DNA from: Agromyces cavernae
GTDB taxonomy: Bacteria; Actinomycetota; Actinomycetes; Actinomycetales; Microbacteriaceae
Assembly (NCBI RefSeq): GCF_021044935.1
Contig: NZ_JAJNMP010000005.1
Span: 32,441 to 96,440, forward strand
DNA: 64,000 nt
Reading direction: 5' to 3'
The stretch's first letter is position 1. Each line of letters begins with the position of its first letter. The position numbers were made by a program, and so were the translations under genes. Below, in pieces: positions 53,540 through 63,760 of the stretch. The notes beneath the pieces were generated by a model that saw only the letters and a list, made by a program, of their open reading frames with translations, did not search any database and was not told the origin of the DNA.

Positions 53540-54436
53540 ATGCAATCCCGACGCCTGCTCATCCCCGCTGCGTTCGCCGCCGCGGCCGCCCTCCTGTTCA
53601 CCGGCTGTGTCGACAACACCAGCGGCGGCAGCCCTACCGCAGAACCGACGACGGCGCCCGACGTGGCCATCGACGAAGCGGCCGCCGCCCTGCTGCCCGA
53701 CGCCATCGCCGAGGCCGGCGTGCTCATCGTCGGCACCGACGCCGCCTACCCGCCGAACGAGTTCAAGGACGCGTCGGGCCAGCCCGTCGGCTGGGAGATC
53801 GAACTCACCGACGCGATCGCCGCCAAGCTCGGCGTGGGCGCCGAGTACCAGATCGCCACGTTCGACAACATCATCCCGTCGATCACGGGCGGCAAGGCCG
53901 ACATGGGCATGTCCTCGTTCACCGACAACGCCGAGCGGCAGCAGCAGGTCGACTTCGTCGACTACTTCACGGCGGGCATCCAGTGGGCGCAGCCCACCGG
54001 AGGCGACGTGAACCCCGACGACGCGTGCGGCCTGAAGGTCGCCGTGCAGGCCACGACGTACGAGCACACCGACGAGCTGCCCGCGAAGAACCAGGCCTGC
54101 CTCGACGCCGGCAAGCCCGCCATCGAGATCCTGCCCTTCGACTCCCAGGACGCCGCCGCCAACGCCGTCGTGCTCGGTCAGGCCGACGCGATGAGCGCCG
54201 ACTCGCCCGTCACCCTGTACGCGATCGAGCAGACCGACGGCAAGCTCGAGCCCGCGGGCGACACGTTCGACTCGGCGCCGTACGGCATCCCGGTCGCGAA
54301 GGGCTCCGAGCTCGCCGCGGCCTTGCAGGCGGCGCTCCAGTCGCTCATCGACGACGGCACCTATGAAGAGATCCTCACCGCGTGGGGCGTCCAGTCCGGC
54401 GGTGTCGACACCATCGAGATCAACGCGGGCGCGTAG
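53540..54436 (+). CDS. Amino-acid ABC transporter substrate-binding lipoprotein
   Basis: A 298-aa class-3 periplasmic-binding-type lipoprotein. The lipobox LLFTGC anchors it at Cys23. The SBP_bac_3 domain starts GVLIVGTDAAYPPNEFKD, with PVGWEIELTDAIAAKLG and DNIIPSITGGKADMGMSSFTDNAERQQQVDFVDY as the usual blocks. This is the polar or cationic amino-acid family. AGAGGT precedes ATG 53540. First of a three-gene importer operon. Confidence 0.95.
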   Translation: MQSRRLLIPAAFAAAAALLFTGCVDNTSGGSPTAEPTTAPDVAIDEAAAALLPDAIAEAGVLIVGTDAAYPPNEFKDASGQPVGWEIELTDAIAAKLGVGAEYQIATFDNIIPSITGGKADMGMSSFTDNAERQQQVDFVDYFTAGIQWAQPTGGDVNPDDACGLKVAVQATTYEHTDELPAKNQACLDAGKPAIEILPFDSQDAAANAVVLGQADAMSADSPVTLYAIEQTDGKLEPAGDTFDSAPYGIPVAKGSELAAALQAALQSLIDDGTYEEILTAWGVQSGGVDTIEINAGA

Positions 54437-54442
54437 GCGATC

Positions 54443-55441
54443 GTGACCATCGACAACTCCAGCCGGGCGGTGGGGACGACCCCGCCGCCCGGCGGGTCGC
54501 CCGAGCGGGCGCCGGCGAAGGTCGTCAGGCTGCGGCATCCGTGGCGCGCGGTCTTCGCGGTCGTGCTGCTCGTGCTCGTCGCGCTGTTCGTGATCGATGC
54601 CTCGCAGCGAACGGCCTACGATTGGCCCGCGGTCGGCAAGTACCTGTTCGACCGGCGCATCTCCGAGGCCGCGGTGTTCACCCTGCTGCTCACGGTGATC
54701 TCCATGATCATCGCGATCGTGCTCGGCATCGTGCTCGCCGTCATGCGGCAGTCGCAGAACCCGGTCGTGAAATCGGTCGCGTGGGTGTACCTCTGGATCT
54801 TCCGCGGCACCCCGGTCTACGTGCAGCTCGTGTTCTGGGGGCTCATCGCGATCATCTACCAGACGATCGACATCGGCATCCCCTTCACCGAACCATGGGT
54901 CTCGATCCCGACGACGGCGGCGCTGAACGCGTTCTGGATCGCCGTCATCGGCCTCTCGCTCAACGAGGCGGCCTACATGGCCGAGATCGTGCGGGCGGGC
55001 CTGCTCTCGGTCGACCCCGGGCAGAACGAGGCCGCCACGGCACTCGGCATGAGCTGGGGCAAGACCATGCGCCGGGTCATCCTGCCGCAGGCGATGCGGG
55101 TCATCATCCCGCCGACGGGCAACGAGGTCATCTCGATGCTGAAGACGACCTCGCTCGTCTCGGCCGTGCCGTTCACGCTCGAGCTCTACGCCAGGTCGCG
55201 CGACATCTCGGTCGAGATCTTCAACCCCATCCCGCTGCTCATCGTGGCGTCGCTCTGGTACCTCGCGGTCACCTCGGTGCTCATGGTCGGGCAGTACTTC
55301 CTCGAGAAGCGATACGCACGCGGCGTCGGAGCCCGGCCCGACACCCCCGCGGGCACGGTGCCCACCGGAGCGATGCCGGCCGTCGAGCTCGACGCCGAGG
55401 CCGATCCCGGTTCCCTGCGACACGGAGGTGACGCACGATGA
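54443..55441 (+). CDS. Amino-acid ABC transporter permease
   Basis: A 332-aa membrane protein with a HisMQ-type core. An N-terminal Pro-rich cytoplasmic part is followed by five to six helices and the EAA loop [25 protein letters not shown], near residue 205. The tail ends in a Pro/Ala/Gly-rich linker. GTG 54443 starts 6 bp after the binding-protein gene. It overlaps the ATPase gene by 4 bp (ATGA). A single permease gene implies a homodimer. Confidence 0.94.
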   Translation: MTIDNSSRAVGTTPPPGGSPERAPAKVVRLRHPWRAVFAVVLLVLVALFVIDASQRTAYDWPAVGKYLFDRRISEAAVFTLLLTVISMIIAIVLGIVLAVMRQSQNPVVKSVAWVYLWIFRGTPVYVQLVFWGLIAIIYQTIDIGIPFTEPWVSIPTTAALNAFWIAVIGLSLNEAAYMAEIVRAGLLSVDPGQNEAATALGMSWGKTMRRVILPQAMRVIIPPTGNEVISMLKTTSLVSAVPFTLELYARSRDISVEIFNPIPLLIVASLWYLAVTSVLMVGQYFLEKRYARGVGARPDTPAGTVPTGAMPAVELDAEADPGSLRHGGDAR

Positions 55442-56247
55442 GCGACGAGATGACAGCCGCCGCACGGCCGCAGTCCAGCGCAGACACGACGCCCATGGTG
55501 CTCGCCGAGTCGGTCTCGAAGAGCTTCGGCTCGAACGAGGTGCTGAAGGACATCTCGCTCGAGGTCAAGCGCGGCGAGGTGCTGTGCCTCGTCGGACCGT
55601 CGGGCTCGGGCAAGTCGACGTTCTTGCGCTGCATCAACCACCTCGAGCGGGTCTCGTCGGGCCGTCTGTCGGTCGACGGGCAGCTCGTCGGCTACCGCGA
55701 CGGTGGCGAGAAGATCTACGAGATGCACCCGAAGGACGCTGCGAAGCAGCGTCGCGACATCGGCATGGTGTTCCAGCGGTTCAACCTGTTCCCGCACATG
55801 ACCGCGCTCGAGAACGTCATGGAGGCGCCCGTGCAGGTCAAGGGCGTGTCGAAGGCGCAGGCGAAGGCCCGCGCCCACGAGCTCCTCGCCAGGGTGGGGC
55901 TCGCCGAACGCGCCGACTACTACCCGGCGCACCTCTCGGGCGGGCAGCAGCAGCGTGTGGCGATCGCCCGCGCGCTCGCCATGGATCCGAAGCTCATGCT
56001 GTTCGACGAGCCGACCTCGGCGCTCGACCCCGAACTCGTGGGCGAGGTGCTCGACGTCATGAAGAACCTCGCCGCGTCGGGCATGACGATGGTCGTCGTG
56101 ACGCACGAGATGGGCTTCGCCCGAGAGGTCGCCGACACGCTCGTGTTCATGGACGGCGGCGTCGTCGTCGAGTCCGGCGACCCGCGGGAGGTGCTCGCGA
56201 ATCCCCAGCGGGAGCGCACGAAGGCGTTCCTCTCGAAGGTGCTCTGA
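55438..56247 (+). CDS. Amino-acid ABC transporter ATP-binding protein (GlnQ/ArtP type)
   Basis: A 269-aa ATPase: Walker [11 protein letters not shown]-loop, signature [15 protein letters not shown], Walker [15 protein letters not shown]-loop [20 protein letters not shown], the standard HisP/GlnQ end. The N-terminal 25 residues are an extension before [19 protein letters not shown]. Translationally coupled to the permease. REP-like palindromes follow the stop codon by a few bases. Confidence 0.96.
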   Translation: MSDEMTAAARPQSSADTTPMVLAESVSKSFGSNEVLKDISLEVKRGEVLCLVGPSGSGKSTFLRCINHLERVSSGRLSVDGQLVGYRDGGEKIYEMHPKDAAKQRRDIGMVFQRFNLFPHMTALENVMEAPVQVKGVSKAQAKARAHELLARVGLAERADYYPAHLSGGQQQRVAIARALAMDPKLMLFDEPTSALDPELVGEVLDVMKNLAASGMTMVVVTHEMGFAREVADTLVFMDGGVVVESGDPREVLANPQRERTKAFLSKVL

Positions 56248-56254
56248 CCCCGTC

Positions 56255-56287
56255 GGTCGAGTAGGCGCGCAGCGCCGTATCGAGACC
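56255..56287. repeat. REP-like palindrome, copy 1
   Basis: A 33-base element GGTCGAGTAGGCGCGCAGC...TATCGAGACC with a GGCGC-GCA-GCGCC core hairpin and GGTCGA/TCGAGACC-type ends. It lies directly after the amino-acid ABC ATPase stop (56247). Together with the inverted copy it forms a convergent pair between two gene ends. Confidence 0.75.
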
Positions 56288-56297
56288 CCGCATGAAG

Positions 56298-56327
56298 GAC
56301 TCGATACGCGCTTCGCGCTACTCGACC
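56298..56327. repeat. REP-like palindrome, inverted copy 2, overlaps hrpA stop
   Basis: A 30-base element GACTCGATACGCGCTTCGCG...ACTCGACC, the inverse orientation of copy 1. Its GTCGAGTAG end supplies the TAG stop codon of hrpA (56318-56320). Facing copy 1 across about 10 bases, it can form a large bipartite hairpin suited to terminating both convergent transcripts. Confidence 0.75.
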
Positions 56328-59300
56328 GGCGCCGCGAGCGCCTTCGCGATGCGTTGCGGCGAGATCGTCTCGGCGGTGCGCAGCTCCTGTGCGAACAGGC
56401 CGATGCGCAGCTCCTCGAGCATCCAGCGCACGCGGACGAGTCGTTCGGGCGCCTCGCCGTCGATCGGGATCCGGCCGCCGGCCGCCTCGAACGCGCCGAT
56501 CGAACCCTCGAGCTGGTTCATCGACTGCCGGTCGCGACCGGGGTTCTCGACGAGCTTGCGCACGCGCAGGCTGATGCCCTCGAGGTAGCGGGGCAGGTGT
56601 CGCAACCGCTCGAGCCCCGTCGTCGAGACGAATCCGGCCGGCACGAGGCCGTCGAGTTGGGCGCGCGCATCGCCGAGCGCTGCCATGAGGTGCATGCTCG
56701 ACGCCTTGGCGATCGCACGGTCGGCCTCGCGCGACGCCTTCACGATGCGGGCGACGAGCGAGACCGTCTCGAACATGCGTTCCATGATGTTCACGGCGAT
56801 CGCGTCGCGCACGGCCTCGAACTCGGCGCGCGACCGCAGCAGCCCGTCGGGATGCCGGCCGCGCAGTTCGGCGTCGACGCACGCCGCGAGGCAGTCGTCG
56901 AGCAGCGCGCGCGTGCCCGCATAGTTGCTCGCCGCGAGCTGCAGCTTCTCGTCGTTCGAGAGATGCTCCTGCACGTAGGGGACGGGCGACGGCGTCACGA
57001 GCACGAGCAGGCGACGGATGCCTCGCCGCGAGGCCCGATCGCGTTCCTCGGCCGTGGCGACGAGGCGCAGGGCCACCGACGACCCCTCGTCGACGAGCGC
57101 GGGGTACGCACGGATGACGTTGCCCGCCTGTCGTGTGTCGAGGTGGGAGGGAAGCTCGTCCCACTCCCAGGTGGTGATACCCGCGCGCTCGGCGATAGCG
57201 CTGTTCGCTGGTTGAGGAGCCCGCGAAGCGGGCGTCTCGAAACCGGGCGTCGCGGCGCCCGGCCGCGAGGCCGCCTGGCCACGAGGCATCCGCTCATCGC
57301 GCCTGCCGTCGTCGCGGCCGGCGGCGAACGTCGACGCGACCGCGCTCGCGGCCTTGTCGGCCAGCCGGGTCTGAAGCTCGGCGAGGTCCTTCGAGGAGCC
57401 GAGCGTGCGTCCGCGTTCGTCGACCGCGCGGAACGTCACCCTCAGATGGGGCGGCACGCGCTCGACGTCGAAGTCGCTCGGGTCGACGGGGGCGAACGTG
57501 AGCCGCCGGATCGTCAGCCCGAGGGTCGCCGCGAAGGCCTCGCGCTCGGCGCCGCGCTCGGGCCCGTCGGGCAGCTCGGCCGAGATCTTCGCGGCCCACT
57601 CGGCTGCGGGCACGACCTGCCGGCGCAGCACCTTCGGCAGGGTGCGCAGCATCGCGGTGATGAGCTCGTCGCGAAGGCCCGGCACCTGCCAGTCGAACCC
57701 GGTCGACGCGAGCCGGGGGAGCAGCACGAGCGGCACCTGCACGGTCACGCCGTCGTCGTCGGCGCCCGGCTCGAACCGGTAGCGCAATGCGAGCGTCTGG
57801 TCGCCCTGGCGCCAGCGGTCGGGGAACCCGGCGTCCCTCACCTGCTCCTCATCGTCGCCGACGAGGTCGGCCGCGCGCATCGAGAGCAACTCGGGGGTCG
57901 TGCGGTGCGCGCCGCGCCACCAGCGTTCGAACGAGCGCGTGTCCGAGACATCCGCCAGCACTCGCGTCTCGTAGAACGCGACGACCGCTTCGTCGCCCGC
58001 GAGGATGTCGCGCCGGCGGGTGCGCTCCTCGACCTCGCCCAACTGTCGGCGCAGCGCCCGGTTCGCACGCACGAACGCGAAGAGCCGCTTGTCGAGGCGG
58101 CTCGTGTCCCAGTCCTCGTCGACGAGGGCGTGCCGGATGAAGAGTTCGCGCGCGAGCGGCAGGTCGACCCGGGCGAGCTGGATGCGACGCTTCGCGACGA
58201 TCGGCACGCCGAACAGCGTGACCTTCTCGTCGGCGACCGCGGAACCCTGTCGGCGTTCCCACCGCGGTTCGCTGAAGCTGCGCTTGGCGAGCGGGCCGGC
58301 GAGATGCTCGGCCCAGGCGGGGTCGATCGCCGCGTTCATCCGGGCGAAGAGCCGGCTGGTCTCGACGAGCTCGGTGCTCATGAGTGCCGACGGCGGCTTC
58401 TTCGCGAGCGCCGAGCCCGGGAACACGACGAACCGCGCGTTGCGGGCGCCGACGAACTCGGCCTGCGGTCGGCGACCCTTGCGCTCGCTCTCGCGCGCGG
58501 CGCCCGCGCCGCCCCGACCGCTCGACGTCTTCGCGTCGTCGCGCAGGCCGAGCTGCGAGAGCAGCCCGGCCAGCAGGGCACGGTGGATGCCGTCGGCGTT
58601 CGGCTCGCCCGCCTGCTGGGCCACGTGCAGGCCGAGCGGCTTCGCGAGCCGCACGAGCTGGCGGTAGAGGTCCTGCCATTCGCGCACGCGCAGGTAGTTC
58701 AGGTACTCGGCGCGGCACATACGGCGGAAGGCGCTGCCCGAGAGCTCGCGCTGCCGCGCCTCGAGGTGGTTCCAGAGGTTCAGCAGGGTGATGAAGTCGC
58801 TCGTCGGGTCGACGAATCGGGCATGGAACCCGTCGGCCTGCTCGCGCCGCTCGAGCGGGCGTTCGCGGGGATCCTGGATGGTGAGCCCCGCGACGATCGC
58901 GAGCACCTCGCGCGAGACCCCCTGCGCCTTCGACTCGAGCACCATGCGAGCGAATCGCGGCTCGATCGGCAGCCGTGACAGCTGCCGGCCGACCCGGGTG
59001 AGCTGCGGGCCATCGCCGTGAGCGCCGTCGTCGAGCGCCCCGAGCTCCCGCAGCAGCTCGAGGCCGTCGCGGATGCCGCGGACGTCGGGCGGCGTGAGGA
59101 ACGGGAACTCCTCGATCGCACCGAGTCCGAGCGACGCCATCTGCAGGATGACGGCGGCGAGGTTCGTGCGCAGGATCTCGGGGTCGGTGAATTCGGGTCG
59201 GCGCTCGAAGTCGTCCTCGGCGTAGAGGCGGATGGCGATGCCGTCGCTCGTGCGCCCGGAACGCCCGGATCGCTGGTTGGCCGAGGCCTGCGAGATCGGC

Positions 59301-60340
59301 TCGATCGGCAGGCGCTGCACCTTCGACCGCACCGAGTACCTGCTGATTCGCGCGGTGCCCGCGTCGACGACGTAGCGGATGCCCGGCACCGTGAGGCTCG
59401 TCTCGGCAACGTTCGTCGCGAGCACGACACGGCGCTTCAGGCCGGCGACCTTCGACGGCTCAAACACCCTGTGCTGGTCGGCCGACGAGAGTCGGCCGTA
59501 GAGCGGCAGCACCTCGGTCTCGCCAGCCCCGCCGCGCCGGGTCGCGTGCGCTCGCACCGCGGCCTCGGCGTCGCGGATCTCGCTCTCGCCCGAGAGGAAC
59601 ACGAGCACGTCGCCGGATGACTCGCGCTCCAGTTCGTCGAGTGCGTCGAGGATGCCCTGCTGCACGTCCTTGTCGTCGGCGGCCGCGCCCTCGTCGTCAC
59701 TGTCCTCGCCGGTTCCGCCGGCGGCCTCCGCGACGAGCGGCCGGTAGCGGACCTCGACCGGATAGGTGCGCCCCGAGACCTCGATCACGGGCGCCGGCCG
59801 TCCCGCGGCATCCGTGAAGTGCTTCGCGAAGCTCTCGGGGTCGATCGTCGCGCTCGTGATGAGCACCTTGAGGTCGGGGCGCCGGGGGAGCAGTCGCTTC
59901 AGGTAGCCCAGCAGGAAGTCGATGTTGAGGCTTCGCTCGTGCGCCTCGTCGATGATGATCGTGTCGTAGCGGCGGAGCTCGCGGTCGCGATGGATCTCAT
60001 TGAGCAGGATCCCGTCGGTCATCACCTTGATGCGCGTGTCGTCGCTGACGCGGTCGGTGAACCGCACCTGGTAGCCGACGAGCCCGCCGAGCTCGACGCC
60101 GAGCTCGTCGGAGATGCGCTCGGCGATCGTGCGGGCGGCGATGCGCCTCGGCTGCGTGTGCGCGATCGACTCCCGGCCGAGCTCGAGGCAGATCTTCGGC
60201 AACTGCGTGGTCTTGCCCGAGCCGGTCGCACCGGCGACGATCACGACCTGGTGGTCGCGCAGGGCGCGCGCGATCTCCTCGCGCTGCCCCGAGACGGGCA
60301 GCTCGGCGGGGTAGGCGATCGCGGGAATGGGCGCAGGCAT
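56318..60340 (-). CDS. hrpA: ATP-dependent RNA helicase HrpA
   Basis: A 1340-aa DEAH-box helicase. Walker A (AGATGSGKTTQLPK near 40), DEAH (IIIDEAHERSLNIDFLLGYLK, in part), SAT, motif VI QRSGRSGRTSDG, HA2/ratchet domain, OB-fold, and the long DUF3418 C-terminal region (about 700-1340) typical of HrpA. It probably acts in mRNA processing or ribosome rescue; E. coli HrpA resolves stalled ribosomes. ATG 60340 is preferred to the TTG three codons earlier. A REP element lies in frame (57210-57244), translated as FETPASRAPQPA. The stop is inside another REP. Confidence 0.95.
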   Translation of the reverse strand: MPAPIPAIAYPAELPVSGQREEIARALRDHQVVIVAGATGSGKTTQLPKICLELGRESIAHTQPRRIAARTIAERISDELGVELGGLVGYQVRFTDRVSDDTRIKVMTDGILLNEIHRDRELRRYDTIIIDEAHERSLNIDFLLGYLKRLLPRRPDLKVLITSATIDPESFAKHFTDAAGRPAPVIEVSGRTYPVEVRYRPLVAEAAGGTGEDSDDEGAAADDKDVQQGILDALDELERESSGDVLVFLSGESEIRDAEAAVRAHATRRGGAGETEVLPLYGRLSSADQHRVFEPSKVAGLKRRVVLATNVAETSLTVPGIRYVVDAGTARISRYSVRSKVQRLPIEPISQASANQRSGRSGRTSDGIAIRLYAEDDFERRPEFTDPEILRTNLAAVILQMASLGLGAIEEFPFLTPPDVRGIRDGLELLRELGALDDGAHGDGPQLTRVGRQLSRLPIEPRFARMVLESKAQGVSREVLAIVAGLTIQDPRERPLERREQADGFHARFVDPTSDFITLLNLWNHLEARQRELSGSAFRRMCRAEYLNYLRVREWQDLYRQLVRLAKPLGLHVAQQAGEPNADGIHRALLAGLLSQLGLRDDAKTSSGRGGAGAARESERKGRRPQAEFVGARNARFVVFPGSALAKKPPSALMSTELVETSRLFARMNAAIDPAWAEHLAGPLAKRSFSEPRWERRQGSAVADEKVTLFGVPIVAKRRIQLARVDLPLARELFIRHALVDEDWDTSRLDKRLFAFVRANRALRRQLGEVEERTRRRDILAGDEAVVAFYETRVLADVSDTRSFERWWRGAHRTTPELLSMRAADLVGDDEEQVRDAGFPDRWRQGDQTLALRYRFEPGADDDGVTVQVPLVLLPRLASTGFDWQVPGLRDELITAMLRTLPKVLRRQVVPAAEWAAKISAELPDGPERGAEREAFAATLGLTIRRLTFAPVDPSDFDVERVPPHLRVTFRAVDERGRTLGSSKDLAELQTRLADKAASAVASTFAAGRDDGRRDERMPRGQAASRPGAATPGFETPASRAPQPANSAIAERAGITTWEWDELPSHLDTRQAGNVIRAYPALVDEGSSVALRLVATAEERDRASRRGIRRLLVLVTPSPVPYVQEHLSNDEKLQLAASNYAGTRALLDDCLAACVDAELRGRHPDGLLRSRAEFEAVRDAIAVNIMERMFETVSLVARIVKASREADRAIAKASSMHLMAALGDARAQLDGLVPAGFVSTTGLERLRHLPRYLEGISLRVRKLVENPGRDRQSMNQLEGSIGAFEAAGGRIPIDGEAPERLVRVRWMLEELRIGLFAQELRTAETISPQRIAKALAAPVE
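57210..57244. repeat. REP-like element inside the hrpA coding region
   Basis: A 35-base element GGTTGAGGAGCCCGCGAAGC...TCTCGAAACC with the same ends and a CCCGC-GAA-GCGGG core as the intergenic copies. It is read in frame as FETPASRAPQPA within a linker between the OB-fold region and the C-terminal domain, so it was tolerated as an insertion in a flexible segment. Confidence 0.75.
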
Positions 60341-60394
60341 AGCCCTCAATCCTACTGACGCTCGTCCTCATTCCAGCAGGCCCCAGGCGCCAGC

Positions 60395-61768
60395 TCACGC
60401 CGCGAGGGATGTGCCCCCGGCCGGAACATGGTGGTTGCCGCGTATCAGGTCGCCGGGGTCGTACGCGTCCTTGATCGCGCGCAGCCGCGCCCAGGTCGCG
60501 TCGTCGAAGAACCGGCCGGCGTCGACGGGTCGCTCGACGAAGTTGGGGTATTCGCCGACCTTCAGCGGGGCGAGGACGGCGTCGAGCGCGCCGAGCGGTC
60601 CGGTGACGTCCGCGTCGGGACCGTCGGGGACGGCGAGACCGAAGACGAGGATCTCGCCCGGCAGCGTGGCCCGTGCGCCCGCGCCATCCGGCCGCCGCGA
60701 GAACCCCGCGCCGGTGTGGCGGAACTGGATCAGCACCAGCGGAGACCCGGGGGCGGTGAGCGGCGCGATCGCGTCGATCGCGTCGCCGGGGAGCTCGTCG
60801 ACGAGCGCGGTTGTGGAGCGGTACGGAAGCGGATCCTCGGGATCCATTGCGAGCGTGCCGAGGGCGATCGGCGACTGCGCTCCGAGGGTGTCCATGATGG
60901 GCCCCAGTTCCTCGAGCGGCTTCAGCAGCCGCCGTGCCTCGCGCTCGGGCCCCAGGTGGGCGGCCATGAGGATGACGAACGACTGCGCGCGCACCTCGGC
61001 GGGCACCTCGTCCGCGGGCGGGAAATGCAGCACGGTGACCCAGGTGGTGAGCTCTTCCGGCAGTGTGGGCAGCAGCGCGGTCCACGTGTGCAGCACCTCG
61101 CGGGCGCGTTCGACGGGGAAGAAGTACGAGCCCGACGTGAGTTCGGGCACCGGGACGACATCGAATTCGATGGCCGTCACCACGCCGAAGTTGCCGCCGC
61201 CGCCGCGCAGCGCCCAGAACAGGTCGGCGTGGTGGTCGGCGTCGACGCGCAGGTGCTCGCCCGCGGCGGTCACGAGCTCGATCGCCCGCACGGCGTTGGT
61301 CTGCAGCCCGTGCTTGCGCGTGAGCCACCCGATGCCGCCGCCCATCGAGTAGCCGGCGAGGCCGACGTCGAGTGACGAGCCGTGCAGGCCGGCGAGCCCG
61401 AGCTCCGACAGGCGGGGCGCGACGTGCTCCCACTTCGCGGCCGCGCCGACGCGCACGCGTCGGCGCTCCGCGTCGATCGCGACTTCAGTCATGCGCGACG
61501 TGTTCAGCAGCATCGTGCCGTCGAGCGGACCGCGAGCGGATGCTCCGTGGCCGGTGCCCTGCGCGGCGACCCGGAGCCCGGCGCGCCGGGCGAGCGCGAT
61601 GGCTGCGGCGACATCGTCGCGGTTCTCGGGGAGCGCGACGAGATCCGGGCGCTGGTCGTCGAGCAGGTTGAACGTGGCGCGGGCCTCGTTCCATCCGGGG
61701 TCGCCCGGCGCGAGCACGCGGAGGTCGGTGCCGGGCGACGTGGTGCCCGGGCGGTCGGTGGGGGTCAT
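60395..61768 (-). CDS. FAD-dependent oxidase, PCMH/BBE type
   Basis: A 457-aa flavoprotein. The FAD histidine lies in GTGHGASARGPLDGTMLLNTSRM (in part), the glycine loop is VGLAGYSMGGGIGWLTRKHGL, and LRGGGGNFGVVTAIEFDVVP follows. A BBE-like end (YDPGDLIRGNHHVPAG) is present. It resembles the oxidase at 28045 but is not a close copy. AGGATG precedes ATG 61768. Divergent from a TetR gene that probably regulates it. The substrate is not known. Confidence 0.9.
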   Translation of the reverse strand: MTPTDRPGTTSPGTDLRVLAPGDPGWNEARATFNLLDDQRPDLVALPENRDDVAAAIALARRAGLRVAAQGTGHGASARGPLDGTMLLNTSRMTEVAIDAERRRVRVGAAAKWEHVAPRLSELGLAGLHGSSLDVGLAGYSMGGGIGWLTRKHGLQTNAVRAIELVTAAGEHLRVDADHHADLFWALRGGGGNFGVVTAIEFDVVPVPELTSGSYFFPVERAREVLHTWTALLPTLPEELTTWVTVLHFPPADEVPAEVRAQSFVILMAAHLGPEREARRLLKPLEELGPIMDTLGAQSPIALGTLAMDPEDPLPYRSTTALVDELPGDAIDAIAPLTAPGSPLVLIQFRHTGAGFSRRPDGAGARATLPGEILVFGLAVPDGPDADVTGPLGALDAVLAPLKVGEYPNFVERPVDAGRFFDDATWARLRAIKDAYDPGDLIRGNHHVPAGGTSLAA

Positions 61769-61829
61769 GGTGCATCCTTTCAGTGAACGGGGATGTTCGA
61801 CGAAAGAGTAGGCCGATTGGAATGCGACG

Positions 61830-61867
61830 TCAATTGATCGAACAGATATGTGCGTAGAATTAAGGGG
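61830..61867 (+). promoter_or_regulatory. TetR promoter with palindrome and leaderless start
   Basis: TAGAAT (61855-61860) ends 6 nt before GTG 61867, so the transcript would begin at or next to the start codon. The palindrome TCAATTGA (61830-61837) lies at the -35 position (17-bp spacing), a natural site for autorepression by the TetR product. Confidence 0.55.
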
Positions 61868-62481
61868 TGGCACGGAGATACGAGCAGAAGGTGCGGGCCG
61901 AGCAGCAGGAGCAGACCCGCCGGCGCATCGTCGGTGCGGCGCTCGAGCTGCACCGCACCGTCGGGCCCGCAGCGAGCTCCTTCAGTGCGGTCGCCGACCG
62001 CGCCGGCGTTCAGCGCAGCACGTTGTACCGGCACTTCCCCGATGACCGTGCGCTGTTCCTCGCCTGCTCCGGACAGCACCTCGACGAGCACCCGTTCCCC
62101 GACCCTGCGTCCGTGGTATCCGAGACGGGCCCCGAGGCACGCGCCGCGCTCGGCCTCGGCAGCCTCTACCGGTACTGGGAGGAGCACGAGACCCTGGTCG
62201 CCAATGTGCTGCGCGACGGCGAGACCGACCCGGTGCTGCATGAGGTGAACGAGCTCCGCATGGGGGCGCCGATCGCCGCGATGCGCGACCTCCTCGTCGA
62301 TGCGTGGCCGGTTGCGGCGCGGACCCCACGGCTCAGGGCGATGGTCGCGCTCGCCCTCGACTTCCGCACATGGCAGACGCTCGTGCGCCGCAGCGGAATG
62401 GCGACCGGTGATGCGGCCGCGCTCATGTCTGCAACGCTCGCGCGCACGGCCATCGATGCCGAGGCCGACGCGGCGGCCTGA
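61867..62481 (+). CDS. TetR-family transcriptional regulator
   Basis: A 204-aa regulator. The N-terminal HTH (about 15-60) has RRRIVGAALELHRTVGPAASSFSAVADRAGVQRSTLYRHFPDD (quoted in part); the rest is a helical ligand domain with ALDFRTWQTLVRRSG near 170. GTG 61867 is the start; it is likely leaderless. Divergent from the FAD oxidase, with a palindrome between, so auto- and cross-regulation are expected. The inducer is unknown. Confidence 0.92.
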   Translation: MARRYEQKVRAEQQEQTRRRIVGAALELHRTVGPAASSFSAVADRAGVQRSTLYRHFPDDRALFLACSGQHLDEHPFPDPASVVSETGPEARAALGLGSLYRYWEEHETLVANVLRDGETDPVLHEVNELRMGAPIAAMRDLLVDAWPVAARTPRLRAMVALALDFRTWQTLVRRSGMATGDAAALMSATLARTAIDAEADAAA

Positions 62482-62553
62482 GCCGCGGCATCCCGCCTGC
62501 CGCTGAGACCATGCCGCTGGATCGTCGCGCCGGTCGTGATCTTCGGCCTGTAG

Positions 62554-63492
<939 letters not shown>

Positions 63493-63556
63493 GCCCTCGG
63501 TACTCGAATGGCGTGCGGGTGGCGCGGCGATTTCGCACGCGATCAGGCGTCGGATG

Positions 63557-63596
63557 TCCCGGGCGTGATGCGGCACTCGCTGCGACACGCCCGGGA
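63557..63596 (+). terminator. Terminator-like hairpin after the aldo/keto reductase
   Basis: TCCCGGGCGTG (63557-63567) pairs perfectly with CACGCCCGGGA (63586-63596) around an 18-base, self-complementary loop. It lies 65 bp after the stop and before the rRNA promoter region. No T tract. Confidence 0.65.
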
Positions 63597-63725
63597 TGCA
63601 CGCCGGATTTGGCGCTCTCGCGCTGTTCCACGTAGATTTTCTCTTGTCGCCACGGCGGTGCGGAAGGGCCGAGAGCCAGCCGGCCGCGAAGACGAAGATC
63701 TTAGCCAAATAGCCTCGAAGTCGCA

Positions 63726-63754
63726 TTGCGACTCGGTGATTTCAAGCCTAAGAT
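63726..63754 (+). promoter_or_regulatory. rRNA operon promoter P1
   Basis: TTGCGA (63726-63731), a 17-bp spacer and TAAGAT (63749-63754) form a good SigA promoter. The leader that follows carries antitermination and processing sequences typical of an rRNA operon. Confidence 0.7.
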
Positions 63755-63760
63755 AGAACC

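Noticed and set aside
53171..55465. 764-codon minus-strand frame across the amino-acid ABC operon
   Set aside because: Spans two clear genes and an intergenic region of the other strand; Arg/Asp/Gly-rich low complexity.
56354..58978. 874-codon plus-strand frame opposite hrpA
   Set aside because: Antisense to a protein with full DEAH-helicase motifs; no domain of its own.
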